Source: Nonomuraea muscovyensis
Lineage (GTDB): Bacteria; Actinomycetota; Actinomycetes; Streptosporangiales; Streptosporangiaceae
Direction of reading: 5' to 3'
Assembly: GCF_014207745.1 (NCBI RefSeq)
Contig: NZ_JACHJB010000003.1
Span: forward strand, 620,001 to 684,000
DNA: 64,000 nucleotides
Shown piece by piece: positions 1 to 8,207 of this stretch. The notes beneath the pieces were generated by a model. It saw nothing but the letters and a program-made list of their open reading frames with translations. It was not told where the DNA came from and did not search any database. Within the stretch, counting starts at the first letter, position 1. Every line of letters starts with the position of its first letter. The position numbers and the translations under genes were made by a program.

Positions 1-764
1 TCGCCGGCCTCCTGCCCGCCGGGCTGGTCGAGGTGGGGCGGGTCGTGCACGAGGTCACGGCCACCACCACCAGGCGGCTGCCCGACGGAAGCCCGCGCCC
101 GATCCCGCGCGGGCGGGTCCTGGAGGAGGTGCTGGTCGAGGCGTGCGCCCGGGAGGACGTGCGCGCGGTACGCCACCTGCTCGCCAGGCTCGCCGACTGG
201 GTCGAGGAGGGCGGCGACGCGCCCGCCGACAACCTGGTCTGGGACGGTGAGCGGTTCGCCGCGGTCACCCCGCTCCCCGCGCCGGTCGGCCCGGTGACCA
301 CCCAGGTGGTGCTCTGCCGGATCCTGTGGCGGTTCGCCGTACGCCTGCTGGCGAGCGGACACCACCACCCGTGGCCGTGGCCGCAGTCGGCCGACCAGCT
401 CGCGCTGACCCTGTGCGGGATGGCCGGCCGGCCGTGCGGCGAGGACGAGCTCGACCGGGCGCGCAAGCTCGACGCCGAGCTGGGCGAACCGGCCGTGCCG
501 TCGGGGACGGCGCCCGCCTACCGCGACCTGCTGAGCACCCGCGACCGCCTGGCCGACCAGCTCACGGCCGCCCTGGCGCGCGTCGCCCGCCTGGAGACCA
601 AGCTCACCTACCGCGAACGGGAGCTGGTACGGGCCAGGGCCAAGCTGCGCAGGACCCAGCGCCGGGCCGCCGCCCACCGCAGGACCCTCGGCTACCGCCT
701 CTCACGCCGCCTCGCCCGCCCCCGCAAGGTCGCCCGCAGGATGCTGCGCCTGCTGTCCGGCTGA
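1..764 (+). CDS. 3' part of an unrecognised surface-polymer locus protein with a C-terminal coiled coil
   Basis: The reading frame is open from the left edge (first full codon at base 3), so this is the 3' end of a longer gene; an internal GTG at 33 is not evidently the true start. The visible 250 or so residues hold an acidic mid-part with a DNLVWDG stretch, a hydrophobic or aromatic patch rich in His and Trp (HHHPWPWPQ), and then about 80 residues of heptad-like Leu/Arg/Glu sequence ending in a strongly basic tail. I do not recognise a family. It stops 15 bases before a GT2 gene with its own GAGAGGAG ribosome site, so it is probably co-transcribed with the wall-polymer genes. A methyltransferase or transferase C-terminus is possible but unproven. 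Confidence 0.6.
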   Translation, partial: AGLLPAGLVEVGRVVHEVTATTTRRLPDGSPRPIPRGRVLEEVLVEACAREDVRAVRHLLARLADWVEEGGDAPADNLVWDGERFAAVTPLPAPVGPVTTQVVLCRILWRFAVRLLASGHHHPWPWPQSADQLALTLCGMAGRPCGEDELDRARKLDAELGEPAVPSGTAPAYRDLLSTRDRLADQLTAALARVARLETKLTYRERELVRARAKLRRTQRRAAAHRRTLGYRLSRRLARPRKVARRMLRLLSG

Positions 765-779
765 TCGAGAGGAGCACCA

Positions 780-3146
780 GTGCCCATCCTGTCGGTGATC
801 GTCCCGTTCCACGACGTCGAGAAGTACCTCGGCGCCTGCCTCGACTCGCTGGTCGCGCAGACCCTGCGCGACCTGGAGGTGATCTGCGTCGACGACGGCA
901 GCCGCGACGGCGGCGCGGCCGTGGTCGAGGCCCGGATGGCGGCCGACCCGCGCGTGCGGCTCGTCCGGCAGGACAACCACGGGGTCGGCCCGGCCCGCAA
1001 CACCGGCCTGCGGCACGCGAGCGGCCGCTACCTGGCGTTCGTGGACGGCGACGACATGGTGCCGCCGCGGGCGTTCCACCGGCTGGTGTCGTCGCTGGAG
1101 TCCACCGGGTCCGACCTGGCGTGCGGCAACGTCCTGCGGCTCCACCGCAACCTGCTCGTCCCGTCCTGGGCGCACAAGGAGGCCTTCGCCCGGCCGCTGC
1201 GGCGCACCCACATCACCCGCCACCCGCTGCTGGTCCGCGACCGCATGCTGTGGAACAAGGTCTACCGGCGCTCGTTCTGGGAGACGCTCGGGCTGCGGTT
1301 CCCCGAGCGGATGTACGAGGACCAGCCGGTCGCCATGGCCGCCCACGTGGGCGCGTCCTCGGTGGACGTGCTCAAGGGGGTCGTCTACCACTGGAGGCTG
1401 CGCGACGAGCGCTCCTCCATCACCGAGCGGCGCCTGGAGCCGGCCAACCTGCGCGACCGCCTGCTGTCGGTGCTGGAGACGTCGGCCCTGCTCGCCGAAC
1501 GGGCGCCGGAGCTCAAGCCGTACTTCGACCGCGACACGCTCGACATCGACATGGCCGTCGCGGTGGAGGCGGTGGCCCGCATGGGCGCCGCGGCCGACGC
1601 CGAGCTGCTCGACCTCGTCGGCGGCTACCTCGACGGCGTCGCGCCCGAGGAACTGCTGAACCTGCCGTTCGCGGACCGGCTCATGGTGCGCCTGCTGCAC
1701 CTGCGCCGCCCGGCCGAGCTGGCGGCCGTGTTCGACCGGGACCGCGACGGCCGCCTGTGGCCGCGCCTCGGCTCCGACGGTCTCGTGCGCAGACGCTGGT
1801 ACGCCCGGCATCCGGCCATGCCAAGGCCCCTGTCGGAGGTGACGGGCGAGCTGGCCCTGAACACCCGGCTGCTCGACATCGGCTGGCGCGACGGGCTGCT
1901 GTGCGGCGAGGCGTGGGCGACGGTCGGCCGGTTCGCGGTCGAGGGCCTGCGGCGGATGCGTGCCCGCGTCTGGCTGGAGGAACGCGGCACGGGCGACCGG
2001 CTGACGCTGGGGGACGAGATCGTCTCGCCCGCGTGGCGCAGTGTCGCCCGGGAGGACGGGGGTGCGGTGCCCGAGCACGGCTTCTCCTTCGGGTTCGCGC
2101 TGGACCCGGCCGCACTGGGCCCGGCGCGGCTGGCCCGGGAGGGGCGCTGGGACCTGTGGGCCGAGCTCAAGGGCTCGGGGCTGCGGCTGGCGGCCAGGGT
2201 CGCGGGACCGCGCTGGCTCCCGCCCTCGGTGCCGGCGCCGGTCCGCCTGGCGGGCGCCGAGCCGCCGTTCGTCCCCGCGCAGCGCCGCGTCACCGACCCG
2301 GCGGCTCTCCTCGTCCCGGCCCGGGACGGCACCCCCGACCGGCCGGCGGGCCTGCCCCGCCAGGGCGGTGGAGGCCCGACCCGTCCGATACGCGCTCAAG
2401 GAACCGACCCGGACCGGGCCGCCGATCGGCGGGGGGACGCCGGGCCGCCGTTCGTCCCCGCCCCACGCCGCACGTCCGGGCCGGGGCGGCGCGACGCCGA
2501 GCAGGCCGTCGCCGCGACGCCGGGCCGGGACACCGGACCCGGCGTCCCGGAACCGCGCCAGGTGCCCGGCACGCGCGCCCTGGACGGTCCGGTAACCCTG
2601 GACGGTCCTGCAACCCCGGAGGGTCCTGTTACTCCGAAGGGTCCTGCAACCCCGGACGGTCCTGTCACCCCGGACGGTCCAGGATCGCCGGCCGGTTCTG
2701 CGCCGCCGGTCGTTCCCAAGCCGGTGCGGCGGGCGGGGGTGTGGGTGGTGCCGGTGCGCGGCGGCAGGGGCGTGTGGGGGCTGCGGTTGCGGCGAGCGGA
2801 GGCGTTCGTCAGTGAGTGCCGCCTCGACGGTGACGCCCTGCTCGTCGCGGGTGAGCTGGCGGACCTCGGCGACGGCGACCCGGTGCTGCGGCTCGTCCGC
2901 CGCACCGACGGCGAGGAGATGTACTTCCCCCTGTCGTTGACCGGCCACCGCTTCCGGGCCCGGGTCCCGCTGGGCGACGTCGACGAGCCCGTCGGCCGGG
3001 AATCGCGCTGGGAGGTCGTCATCGACCAGGGCCGCCCGCTCCGCCCGCTGGTACGCACCCCGGCCCGCCCCTCGGTGACCGTCGCGGGCCGGCGCTTCCA
3101 GGTGGACCGGAGCGACGACGGCACCCTCATGCTCGCCGAACGCTGA
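780..3146 (+). CDS. GT2 glycosyltransferase with long repeat-bearing C-terminal region
   Basis: Inverting family 2 glycosyltransferase, expected in the cytoplasm, adding a sugar or polyol unit to a wall polymer. Residues 1 to about 230 form the GT-A fold: SVIVPFHDVEKYL start, VDDGSRDGG nucleotide site, and FVDGDD as the DxD metal motif. The middle shares the blocks RRTHI, WNKVYRR and VVYHWRLR with the GT2 gene at 8861, so the two are paralogs. From about residue 490 the chain is Pro/Ala-rich and disordered, carries a hexapeptide repeat (about 603-634), then ends in a small beta-rich region of about 130 residues. At 788 residues it is far longer than a plain GT2 of about 300. GTG start at 780 follows GAGAGGAG. 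The acceptor is unknown. Confidence 0.8.
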   Translation: MPILSVIVPFHDVEKYLGACLDSLVAQTLRDLEVICVDDGSRDGGAAVVEARMAADPRVRLVRQDNHGVGPARNTGLRHASGRYLAFVDGDDMVPPRAFHRLVSSLESTGSDLACGNVLRLHRNLLVPSWAHKEAFARPLRRTHITRHPLLVRDRMLWNKVYRRSFWETLGLRFPERMYEDQPVAMAAHVGASSVDVLKGVVYHWRLRDERSSITERRLEPANLRDRLLSVLETSALLAERAPELKPYFDRDTLDIDMAVAVEAVARMGAAADAELLDLVGGYLDGVAPEELLNLPFADRLMVRLLHLRRPAELAAVFDRDRDGRLWPRLGSDGLVRRRWYARHPAMPRPLSEVTGELALNTRLLDIGWRDGLLCGEAWATVGRFAVEGLRRMRARVWLEERGTGDRLTLGDEIVSPAWRSVAREDGGAVPEHGFSFGFALDPAALGPARLAREGRWDLWAELKGSGLRLAARVAGPRWLPPSVPAPVRLAGAEPPFVPAQRRVTDPAALLVPARDGTPDRPAGLPRQGGGGPTRPIRAQGTDPDRAADRRGDAGPPFVPAPRRTSGPGRRDAEQAVAATPGRDTGPGVPEPRQVPGTRALDGPVTLDGPATPEGPVTPKGPATPDGPVTPDGPGSPAGSAPPVVPKPVRRAGVWVVPVRGGRGVWGLRLRRAEAFVSECRLDGDALLVAGELADLGDGDPVLRLVRRTDGEEMYFPLSLTGHRFRARVPLGDVDEPVGRESRWEVVIDQGRPLRPLVRTPARPSVTVAGRRFQVDRSDDGTLMLAER
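2586..2680 (+). repeat. 18-bp in-frame tandem repeat encoding a Gly-Pro-x-Thr-Pro hexapeptide
   Basis: Five full 18-base units start at 2586, 2604, 2622, 2640 and 2658, with a partial sixth at 2676. Each begins GGTCC and encodes GP(V/A)T(P/L)(D/E/K), so the protein carries a run of GPxTPx hexapeptides. Third-position changes between units keep the period while the residues at position 6 vary between D, E and K. It acts as a Pro-rich linker between the transferase part and the C-terminal beta-rich region. Confidence 0.9.
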
Positions 3147-3194
3147 CGCCCGGACGCTGACGCCCGGACGCTGACGCCCGGACGCTGACGCCCG
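3139..3194. repeat. 14-bp tandem repeat across the stop codon of the GT2 gene
   Basis: Four copies of a 14-base unit (GACGCTGACGCCCG, first copy with A at position 1) run from 3139 to 3194. The GT2 stop codon TGA at 3144-3146 lies inside the first copy, and the array fills most of the gap to the convergent pseC gene. No terminator hairpin was seen in it. Confidence 0.85.
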
Positions 3195-3252
3195 AACGCC
3201 AAGAGGCCAGGGGCCCGGAGGTCTGGAGGCCCGGAGGCGAAGCCGCCGGACG

Positions 3253-4380
3253 TCAGGAGCCCAGGACGGCCGTCAGGCACTCCACGACCCGGTCCTGCTG
3301 GGCGGACGACAGGTCGGGGAAGAGCGGCAGCGACAACTGCTCGGCGTAGTAGGCCTCCGCCTGCGGGCAGAGGCCGCGCCGGTAGCCCAGGTCCTCGAAC
3401 ACCGGGTGCCAGTAGGCCGGAATGTAGTTGACCTGCACCCCGATCCCGGCTGCCCGCATCCGCTCGTACACCTCGCGCCGCCGTCCGTCACGCACCCGGA
3501 TGGGGTAGAGATGCCAGCTCGGCTCCACGTACGGCCGCCGCGCCGGCAGCGTCAGGCCGGGCACCCCGGCGAGCAGCGCGTCGTAGCGGGCGACCAGCTC
3601 GGCCCGCCGGGCCCGGAACGCGCCCAGCCGGCGCAACTGGCTGGCGCCGAGGGCGCACAGCACGTCGGGGAGCCGGTAGTTGAGCCCGAACTCGTGCACC
3701 TCCTGGTGCCAGCCGCCGTGGCCGGGGTCGCGCTGCCCGGCCGGGTCGCGTACCAGCCCGTGGTTGCGGAACCGGGCGGCCCGCCGGAACCGTTCGGGGT
3801 CGGCCACGGCCACCGCCCCGCCCTCCGCCGTGGTGACCGTCTTGGTGGGGAAGAACGAGAACGTCGTCAGGTCGGCGAGCCGCCCCACCGGCAGGCCCTT
3901 GTACGTGGCGCCGATGGAGTGGGCGGCGTCGGCGATGAGCAGGGCCCCGGCCCGCGCGCACACCTCGCGCAGCTCGTCGTAGTCGGCGGGATGTCCGGCG
4001 TAGTCGACGGCGGTGACGGCCCGGGTGCGCCCGGAGACGGCGGCCGAGGCGGCGTCGGGGCAGAGCGTGCCGGTGTCGGGCCGGACGTCGGCGAACACCA
4101 CCCGCGCTCCGCGCAGCGCGGCCGTCGCCGCCGTCGCCACGAACGTCAGCGGTGAGGTGACCACCTCGTCACCGGGCCCCACCCCGGCGGCCACGTAGGC
4201 GACGTGCAGGGCCGCGGTGCCGGAGGTGACGGCCAGGCAGGGAACGCCCCCGGTCCAGCGCGCCAGCTCCGTCTCGAACCGCTCCACCGCGGGCCCCGTG
4301 GTCAGCCAGTCGCCGCGCAGCACCTCGACGACCGCCTCGACGTCGCCGTCACTGATCGACTGCTTTCCGTAGGGCAGCAT
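3253..4380 (-). CDS. pseC: PseC: PLP-dependent aminotransferase making UDP-4-amino-4,6-dideoxy-N-acetyl-L-altrosamine
   Basis: DegT/DnrJ/EryC1-family sugar aminotransferase, 375 residues, the usual length. It transfers an amino group to C4 of the UDP-4-keto sugar made by PseB, second step of pseudaminic acid synthesis. The protein opens MLPYGKQSISDGDVEAV and has TSGTAALHVAYVA for cofactor binding; the PLP lysine is the K in FFPTKTVTTAEGG; the C-terminal third has the NYRLPDVLCALG and PSWHLYPIR blocks of the family. The ATG at 4380 overlaps the pseB stop (TGATG), so the two are translationally coupled. The longer open frame upstream lies antiparallel-frame inside pseB and is not used. The PseC call rests mainly on the PseB partner and the full pse set nearby. 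Confidence 0.9.
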   Translation of the reverse strand: MLPYGKQSISDGDVEAVVEVLRGDWLTTGPAVERFETELARWTGGVPCLAVTSGTAALHVAYVAAGVGPGDEVVTSPLTFVATAATAALRGARVVFADVRPDTGTLCPDAASAAVSGRTRAVTAVDYAGHPADYDELREVCARAGALLIADAAHSIGATYKGLPVGRLADLTTFSFFPTKTVTTAEGGAVAVADPERFRRAARFRNHGLVRDPAGQRDPGHGGWHQEVHEFGLNYRLPDVLCALGASQLRRLGAFRARRAELVARYDALLAGVPGLTLPARRPYVEPSWHLYPIRVRDGRRREVYERMRAAGIGVQVNYIPAYWHPVFEDLGYRRGLCPQAEAYYAEQLSLPLFPDLSSAQQDRVVECLTAVLGS

Positions 4381-5363
4381 CAGACGCCGACCGCCACCAT
4401 CTCGCGCAGGTGCTCTACCGACAGCCACCGGTCGTTGGTGTCGGAGCGGTAGGCGAAGCCCTCCGGCAGCATCTGGCCGCCCTGCGGCGGCACGTAGCCC
4501 CAGGTCGCGATCGTCGGCAGCACGATGTAGCGGTCGGCCAGGAGCAGCGTGCGGCGGCCGTCGTCCGGGGCGATCATCTCCTCGTGGAGCTTCTCGCCCG
4601 GCCGGATGCCCACCTCGTAGACCGGGTTGCGGGGTGCCAGCGCCTCGGCCAGGTCGGTGATGCGCATGCTGGGGATGCGCGGCACGTACAGCTCGCCGCC
4701 GCGCATGAGGTCGAAGGAGTCGACGACGAAGCGGACCGCCTGGTCGAGCGTGATCCAGAAGCGGGTCATCCGCTTGTCGGTGATCGGCAGCGTGGCGCCC
4801 TCGCGGGCGAGCCGCTGGAAGAACGGCACCACGGAGCCCCTGCTGCCGACCACGTTGCCGTAGCGGACGACGGAGAAGCGGGTGACATGGCTGGCGGCGT
4901 AGTGGTTGGCCGACACGAAGAGCTTGTCGGCGACCAGTTTCGTCGCGCCGTAGAGGTTGATCGGGCTGGACGCCTTGTCGGTGGACAGCGCGACGACCTT
5001 GTGCACGCCGGCGTCGATGGCGGCCTCGACGACGTTCTGCGAGCCGGCGACGTTGGTGCGGACGTACTCGAACGGGTTGTACTCGGCGGTGTCGACCTGC
5101 TTGAGCGCCGCCGCGTGCACCACGTGGTCGACCCCGTGCATGGCCCTGGCGAGCCGGTCGCGGTCGCGCACGTCGCCGATGAACCAGCGCAGCCGCTTGT
5201 CGTCGCCGAACTGCTGGCGGACCTCGTACTGCTTGAGCTCGTCGCGGGAGAAGACGACCAGGCGCCGCACGTCGAGCGCGTCGAGCGCGTGGCCGATGAA
5301 GGCCTTGCCGAAGGACCCCGTGCCTCCGGTGATCAGTATTGACGATCCGCTGAGAATGCTCAC
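4380..5363 (-). CDS. pseB: PseB: UDP-N-acetylglucosamine 4,6-dehydratase (C5-inverting)
   Basis: First enzyme of pseudaminic acid synthesis: NADP-dependent dehydration and C5 epimerisation of UDP-GlcNAc to the 4-keto-6-deoxy-L-arabino sugar. It is a short soluble SDR-fold enzyme of 327 residues, without the membrane domain of FlaA1-long dehydratases. The N-terminus has the Rossmann motif GGTGSFGKAF, then GDVRDRDRL, AALKQVDTAEYNP and the catalytic stretch STDKASSPINLYGATK, in which D, K and Y match the family's catalytic residues. VRYGNVVGSRGSVVPFF and the GEKLHEEMI block near the end are typical of PseB. The start is ATG at 5363. It is the first gene of the minus-strand pair pseBC, divergent from pseF. 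Confidence 0.93.
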   Translation of the reverse strand: MSILSGSSILITGGTGSFGKAFIGHALDALDVRRLVVFSRDELKQYEVRQQFGDDKRLRWFIGDVRDRDRLARAMHGVDHVVHAAALKQVDTAEYNPFEYVRTNVAGSQNVVEAAIDAGVHKVVALSTDKASSPINLYGATKLVADKLFVSANHYAASHVTRFSVVRYGNVVGSRGSVVPFFQRLAREGATLPITDKRMTRFWITLDQAVRFVVDSFDLMRGGELYVPRIPSMRITDLAEALAPRNPVYEVGIRPGEKLHEEMIAPDDGRRTLLLADRYIVLPTIATWGYVPPQGGQMLPEGFAYRSDTNDRWLSVEHLREMVAVGV

Positions 5364-5456
5364 GGGGCCCCCTGGAATCGCGCTGACGCGCTGTAGTCGT
5401 CCGAGCTGGCCGGTAGCATAGCGCGACCGGTCGGCGACACACGGTCACACGGGGGA
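5364..5456. promoter_or_regulatory. Divergent promoter region between pseB and pseF
   Basis: A 93-base gap separates the divergent pseBC and pseFG units, so both promoters must lie here or overlap the gene starts. The only AT-rich hexamers are in TAGCATA at 5414-5420: read on the minus strand it gives TATGCT, a plausible -10 for pseB about 50 bases from its start; on the plus strand it gives TAGCAT for pseF. No convincing -35 box was found for either. GGGGGA just before the pseF ATG can serve as its ribosome site. Confidence 0.35.
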
Positions 5457-6197
5457 ATGGGGGCTTCGGTGCGTATTGTCGGAATCATTCAGGCGCGGAT
5501 GGGGTCCACGCGCCTGCCGGGCAAGGTCCTGCGCGAGCTGCGCGGCCGGTCGGTGCTGGGCTGGGTGGTGCGCGCCGTACGGCAGGCGGAGGCGGTGGAC
5601 GACCTGGTGGTGGCGACCACGACCGACGCGGCCGACGACCCGGTGGTGGCCGAGTGCCGCAGGCTGGGCGTGGCCTGGCACCGGGGGCCGGTGGACGACG
5701 TGCTCACCAGGTTCGTGGAGGCGCTGGAGGAGCACCCGGGCGAGGCGGTGATGAGGTTCACGGCCGACTGCCCGCTGCTCGACCCGGCGGTGATCCGTGA
5801 GGCCGCGCTGGTCTTCCGCGCGGTGCCCGGCCTCGACTACCTGAGCACGAGCCTGGCGCGCACGCTGCCGCGCGGCCTCGACGTCGAGATCGTGAGCCTG
5901 CCGGCGCTGCTGCGGGCCGACCGGGAGGCCACGGCCCACCACCGCGCCCACGTCACCTCCTACGTCTACACCTACCCGGGCAGGTCCCGGCTGCTCGGCC
6001 TGGCCTACACGCCCGCCGCCGACGAGCTGCGGGTCACGCTCGACACGCCGGACGACTGGCGGCTCATCTCCCGGGTCGCCGGCGAGTTCGGCGACCGGTG
6101 CGTGCCGCACGCGACGCTGGTGAGCTGGCTGCGCGCCCGGCCCGAGGTGTGCCTGCTCAACGCGCACGTGCAGCAGAAAGCGCTGCAGGAGGCATGA
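5457..6197 (+). CDS. pseF: PseF/SpsF-type cytidylyltransferase, CMP-pseudaminic acid synthetase
   Basis: Nucleotidyltransferase that activates pseudaminic acid with CTP, the last step of the pathway. The start IIQARMGSTRLPGKVL is the nucleotide-binding signature of the SpsF branch of the cytidylyltransferase family rather than the NeuA-like PseF of Campylobacter. FTADCPLLDP holds an acidic metal-binding motif, and the RVTLDTPDDWRLI block near the C-terminus is typical of SpsF. At 246 residues it has the usual length. ATG at 5457 follows GGGGGA; GTG at 5469 is an alternative. It ends in an ATGA overlap with pseG. The assignment as PseF is from motif plus context, since no other CMP-sugar synthetase occurs here. 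Confidence 0.83.
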   Translation: MGASVRIVGIIQARMGSTRLPGKVLRELRGRSVLGWVVRAVRQAEAVDDLVVATTTDAADDPVVAECRRLGVAWHRGPVDDVLTRFVEALEEHPGEAVMRFTADCPLLDPAVIREAALVFRAVPGLDYLSTSLARTLPRGLDVEIVSLPALLRADREATAHHRAHVTSYVYTYPGRSRLLGLAYTPAADELRVTLDTPDDWRLISRVAGEFGDRCVPHATLVSWLRARPEVCLLNAHVQQKALQEA

Positions 6198-7159
6198 CGC
6201 GGCGCATCGGCGTCCGCTGTGACGCGGGAGGGGCGTGCGGGGTGGGGCACCTGGTGCGCTGCGTCGCGCTGGCCGAGGAACTGCGCGGCCGGCGGGTCGA
6301 GGTGTGCTTCCTCGGCGACCTCGCCGGTTCGGCGTGGGCGCGGGCGCAGCTCCTGGAGCGCAGGCTGCCGCTCATCCCGGCGCCCGAACGGCCCGCGCAC
6401 CTGGCCGGGCTGGTGCGCGACCTCGGCCTCGACGCCGTCGTCCTCGACTCCTACGAGCTGCCGGCCGGCACGGGCGCGGCGGTGCGCGGGTCGGCCGCGG
6501 TGCTGGCCATCGTCGACGGCGACCCGCTGGGCCAGGACGCCGACCTCTACCTCGACCAGAACCTCGGCGCCGAGCTGCGACCGGTGCCGCCGCTCACCCG
6601 GCGGCTGGCCGGGTCGCGCTACGTGCTGCTGCGCGACAGCGTCCGCCGCCTGCGCCGCAGGGGCGGCGTGCGGCGGGCCGTGCCGCGGGTGCTGTGCTTC
6701 TTCGGCGGCACCGACAGCGCGGGCGTGGCCCCCGCCTGGGCGCGGGCCCTGGCCGACACGGGCCTGCCGTTCCAGGCGACCGTGGTCAGCCCCAAGCCGT
6801 TCGCGGCCGAGGGGGCGTTCACCGTCATCCCGCCCACCGACCGGCTGCCCGCGCTGATGGCCGAGGCCGACCTCGTGGTCACCGCGGCCGGCTCGGCCGT
6901 GTGGGAGCTGCTCTACCTCGGGGTCCCCACCGCCCTGACGTGGGTGGCCGCCAACCAGCTCATCGGGTACGAGGCGCTGGTGGGGCGGGGCATCGCCGCC
7001 GGGGCGGGCCCCGTGGCCGACACGGCCGCCACCAAGGTCCTCGCCCACCTGCTGGCCGATCCGGAGGCGCGTGAGGAGTACGGGCGGCGCGGCGGCGGCC
7101 TGGTCGACGGCAAGGGGCGCGAACGCGTCGCCGACACCCTGCTCGCCCTCATCGGCTAG
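6194..7159 (+). CDS. pseG: PseG: UDP-2,4-diacetamido-trideoxy-altropyranose hydrolase
   Basis: GT-B-like hydrolase that removes UDP from the diacetamido sugar to give the free 6-deoxy-AltdiNAc used by PseI. The N-terminal RCDAGGACGVGHLVRC contains the catalytic His (H19) in the GxGHxxR setting of PseG. The C-terminal half has FFGGTDSAG and the VTAAGSAVWELLYLGVPT block for UDP binding. It is 321 residues long. The ATG at 6194 overlaps the pseF stop (ATGA), so the pair is translationally coupled. The frame is open further upstream, but that stretch lies within pseF. It ends 4 bases from the convergent pseI stop. Confidence 0.9.
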   Translation: MTRRIGVRCDAGGACGVGHLVRCVALAEELRGRRVEVCFLGDLAGSAWARAQLLERRLPLIPAPERPAHLAGLVRDLGLDAVVLDSYELPAGTGAAVRGSAAVLAIVDGDPLGQDADLYLDQNLGAELRPVPPLTRRLAGSRYVLLRDSVRRLRRRGGVRRAVPRVLCFFGGTDSAGVAPAWARALADTGLPFQATVVSPKPFAAEGAFTVIPPTDRLPALMAEADLVVTAAGSAVWELLYLGVPTALTWVAANQLIGYEALVGRGIAAGAGPVADTAATKVLAHLLADPEAREEYGRRGGGLVDGKGRERVADTLLALIG

Positions 7160-7163
7160 CGGG

Positions 7164-8207
7164 CTAGACGAGGTCCCAGCTCAGCGGGGTGCCGAGCGGC
7201 ACGTCGCGGGTGAAGCGCCGGCCCATCACCTCGGCCAGCGCCACGGGGGGCAGCCCGCCGGCGGGCCGGATGGAGCGGACGTTGCGGTCGGTCACCCGCT
7301 CGCCCGCGCGCACGTCCTTGACCACGTACAGCGACCGCCGGAACCGCAGCCCCTCGCGCTCGGACGGCCGCGGCCCGAGCTCCGGCCGCCCCAGCGCCTC
7401 CCAGGCGCGCCCGCTCTCCACGACCAGGGCCGCCAGCTCGGCGGGCTCCAGGGAGAAGGCCGCGTCCACCCCGCCGCCCCGCCGGTCGAGCGTGACGTGC
7501 TTCTCGATCAGGCAGGCGCCGAGGGCCACGGCCGCCAGCGCGGCGCCGAGCCCCGGCGTGTGGTCGGAGAGGCCGACGACGGCCCCGGTCAGCCCGGCCA
7601 GCAGCGGCAGCGCGCGCAGGTTGCTCTCGGCGGGCGAGGCGGGATAGCTGGCGGTGCAGGCCAGCACCGCGAGCTGGGCGCAACCGGCCTCGCGGGCGGC
7701 GCGCACGGCGGCGTCGATCTCGCCGGCCGACGCCATGCCCGTGGAGAGGATCAACGGCTTGCCGGTGGCGGCGGCGACCCGGATGAGCGGCAGGTCCACG
7801 ATCTCCGACGAAGCGATCTTGTACGCCGGGACGTCCAGCTTCTCCAGCAGCTCGACGGCGGTCGGGTCGAACGGCGACGAGAACGCCACCAGCCCCCGCT
7901 GCCGGGCTCTGGCGAAGATCGGCTCGTGCCACTCCCACGGCGTGTGGGCCCGCTCGTAGAGGTCGTAGAGGCGCTCGCCGCCCCACAGCTCGTGCCCGTC
8001 ACCGAGCCGGAACGCCGGTCCGTCGGCGTTGACCGTGATCGTGTCGGGCCGGTAGGTCTGCAGCTTGATCGCGTGGGCCCCGGCGTCGGCCGCCGCGTCG
8101 ACGATCGCCAGGGCCCGTTGGAGCCTGCCGTCGTGGTTGCCCGACATCTCGGCGATGACGAACGGCGGATGACCGGCCCCGATGGCGCGGTCCGCGATCA
8201 TGATCAT
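7164..8207 (-). CDS. pseI: PseI: pseudaminic acid synthase (NeuB family)
   Basis: Condenses 6-deoxy-AltdiNAc with phosphoenolpyruvate to pseudaminic acid. The TIM-barrel NeuB domain (about residues 15-260) opens FVIAEMSGNHDGRLQRA and includes KLQTYRPDT, ASSEIVDLPL, LSTGMAS and LSDHTPG, then EKHVTLDR with metal-binding His. The last 60 residues (RRSLYVVKDVRAGERVT) are the SAF/antifreeze-like domain that completes the active site in the dimer. It is 347 residues, the normal size. The ATG at 8207 makes an ATGA overlap with the pseH stop; a second in-frame ATG sits two codons later. Order pseH-pseI shows a coupled pair on the minus strand. Confidence 0.92.
   Translation of the reverse strand: MIMIADRAIGAGHPPFVIAEMSGNHDGRLQRALAIVDAAADAGAHAIKLQTYRPDTITVNADGPAFRLGDGHELWGGERLYDLYERAHTPWEWHEPIFARARQRGLVAFSSPFDPTAVELLEKLDVPAYKIASSEIVDLPLIRVAAATGKPLILSTGMASAGEIDAAVRAAREAGCAQLAVLACTASYPASPAESNLRALPLLAGLTGAVVGLSDHTPGLGAALAAVALGACLIEKHVTLDRRGGGVDAAFSLEPAELAALVVESGRAWEALGRPELGPRPSEREGLRFRRSLYVVKDVRAGERVTDRNVRSIRPAGGLPPVALAEVMGRRFTRDVPLGTPLSWDLV

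Noticed and set aside
702-2948. Minus-strand open frame of 748 codons opposite the GT2 gene
   Set aside because: Antisense to an identified GT2 with clear motifs; composition is His/Arg/Pro-rich shadow sequence.
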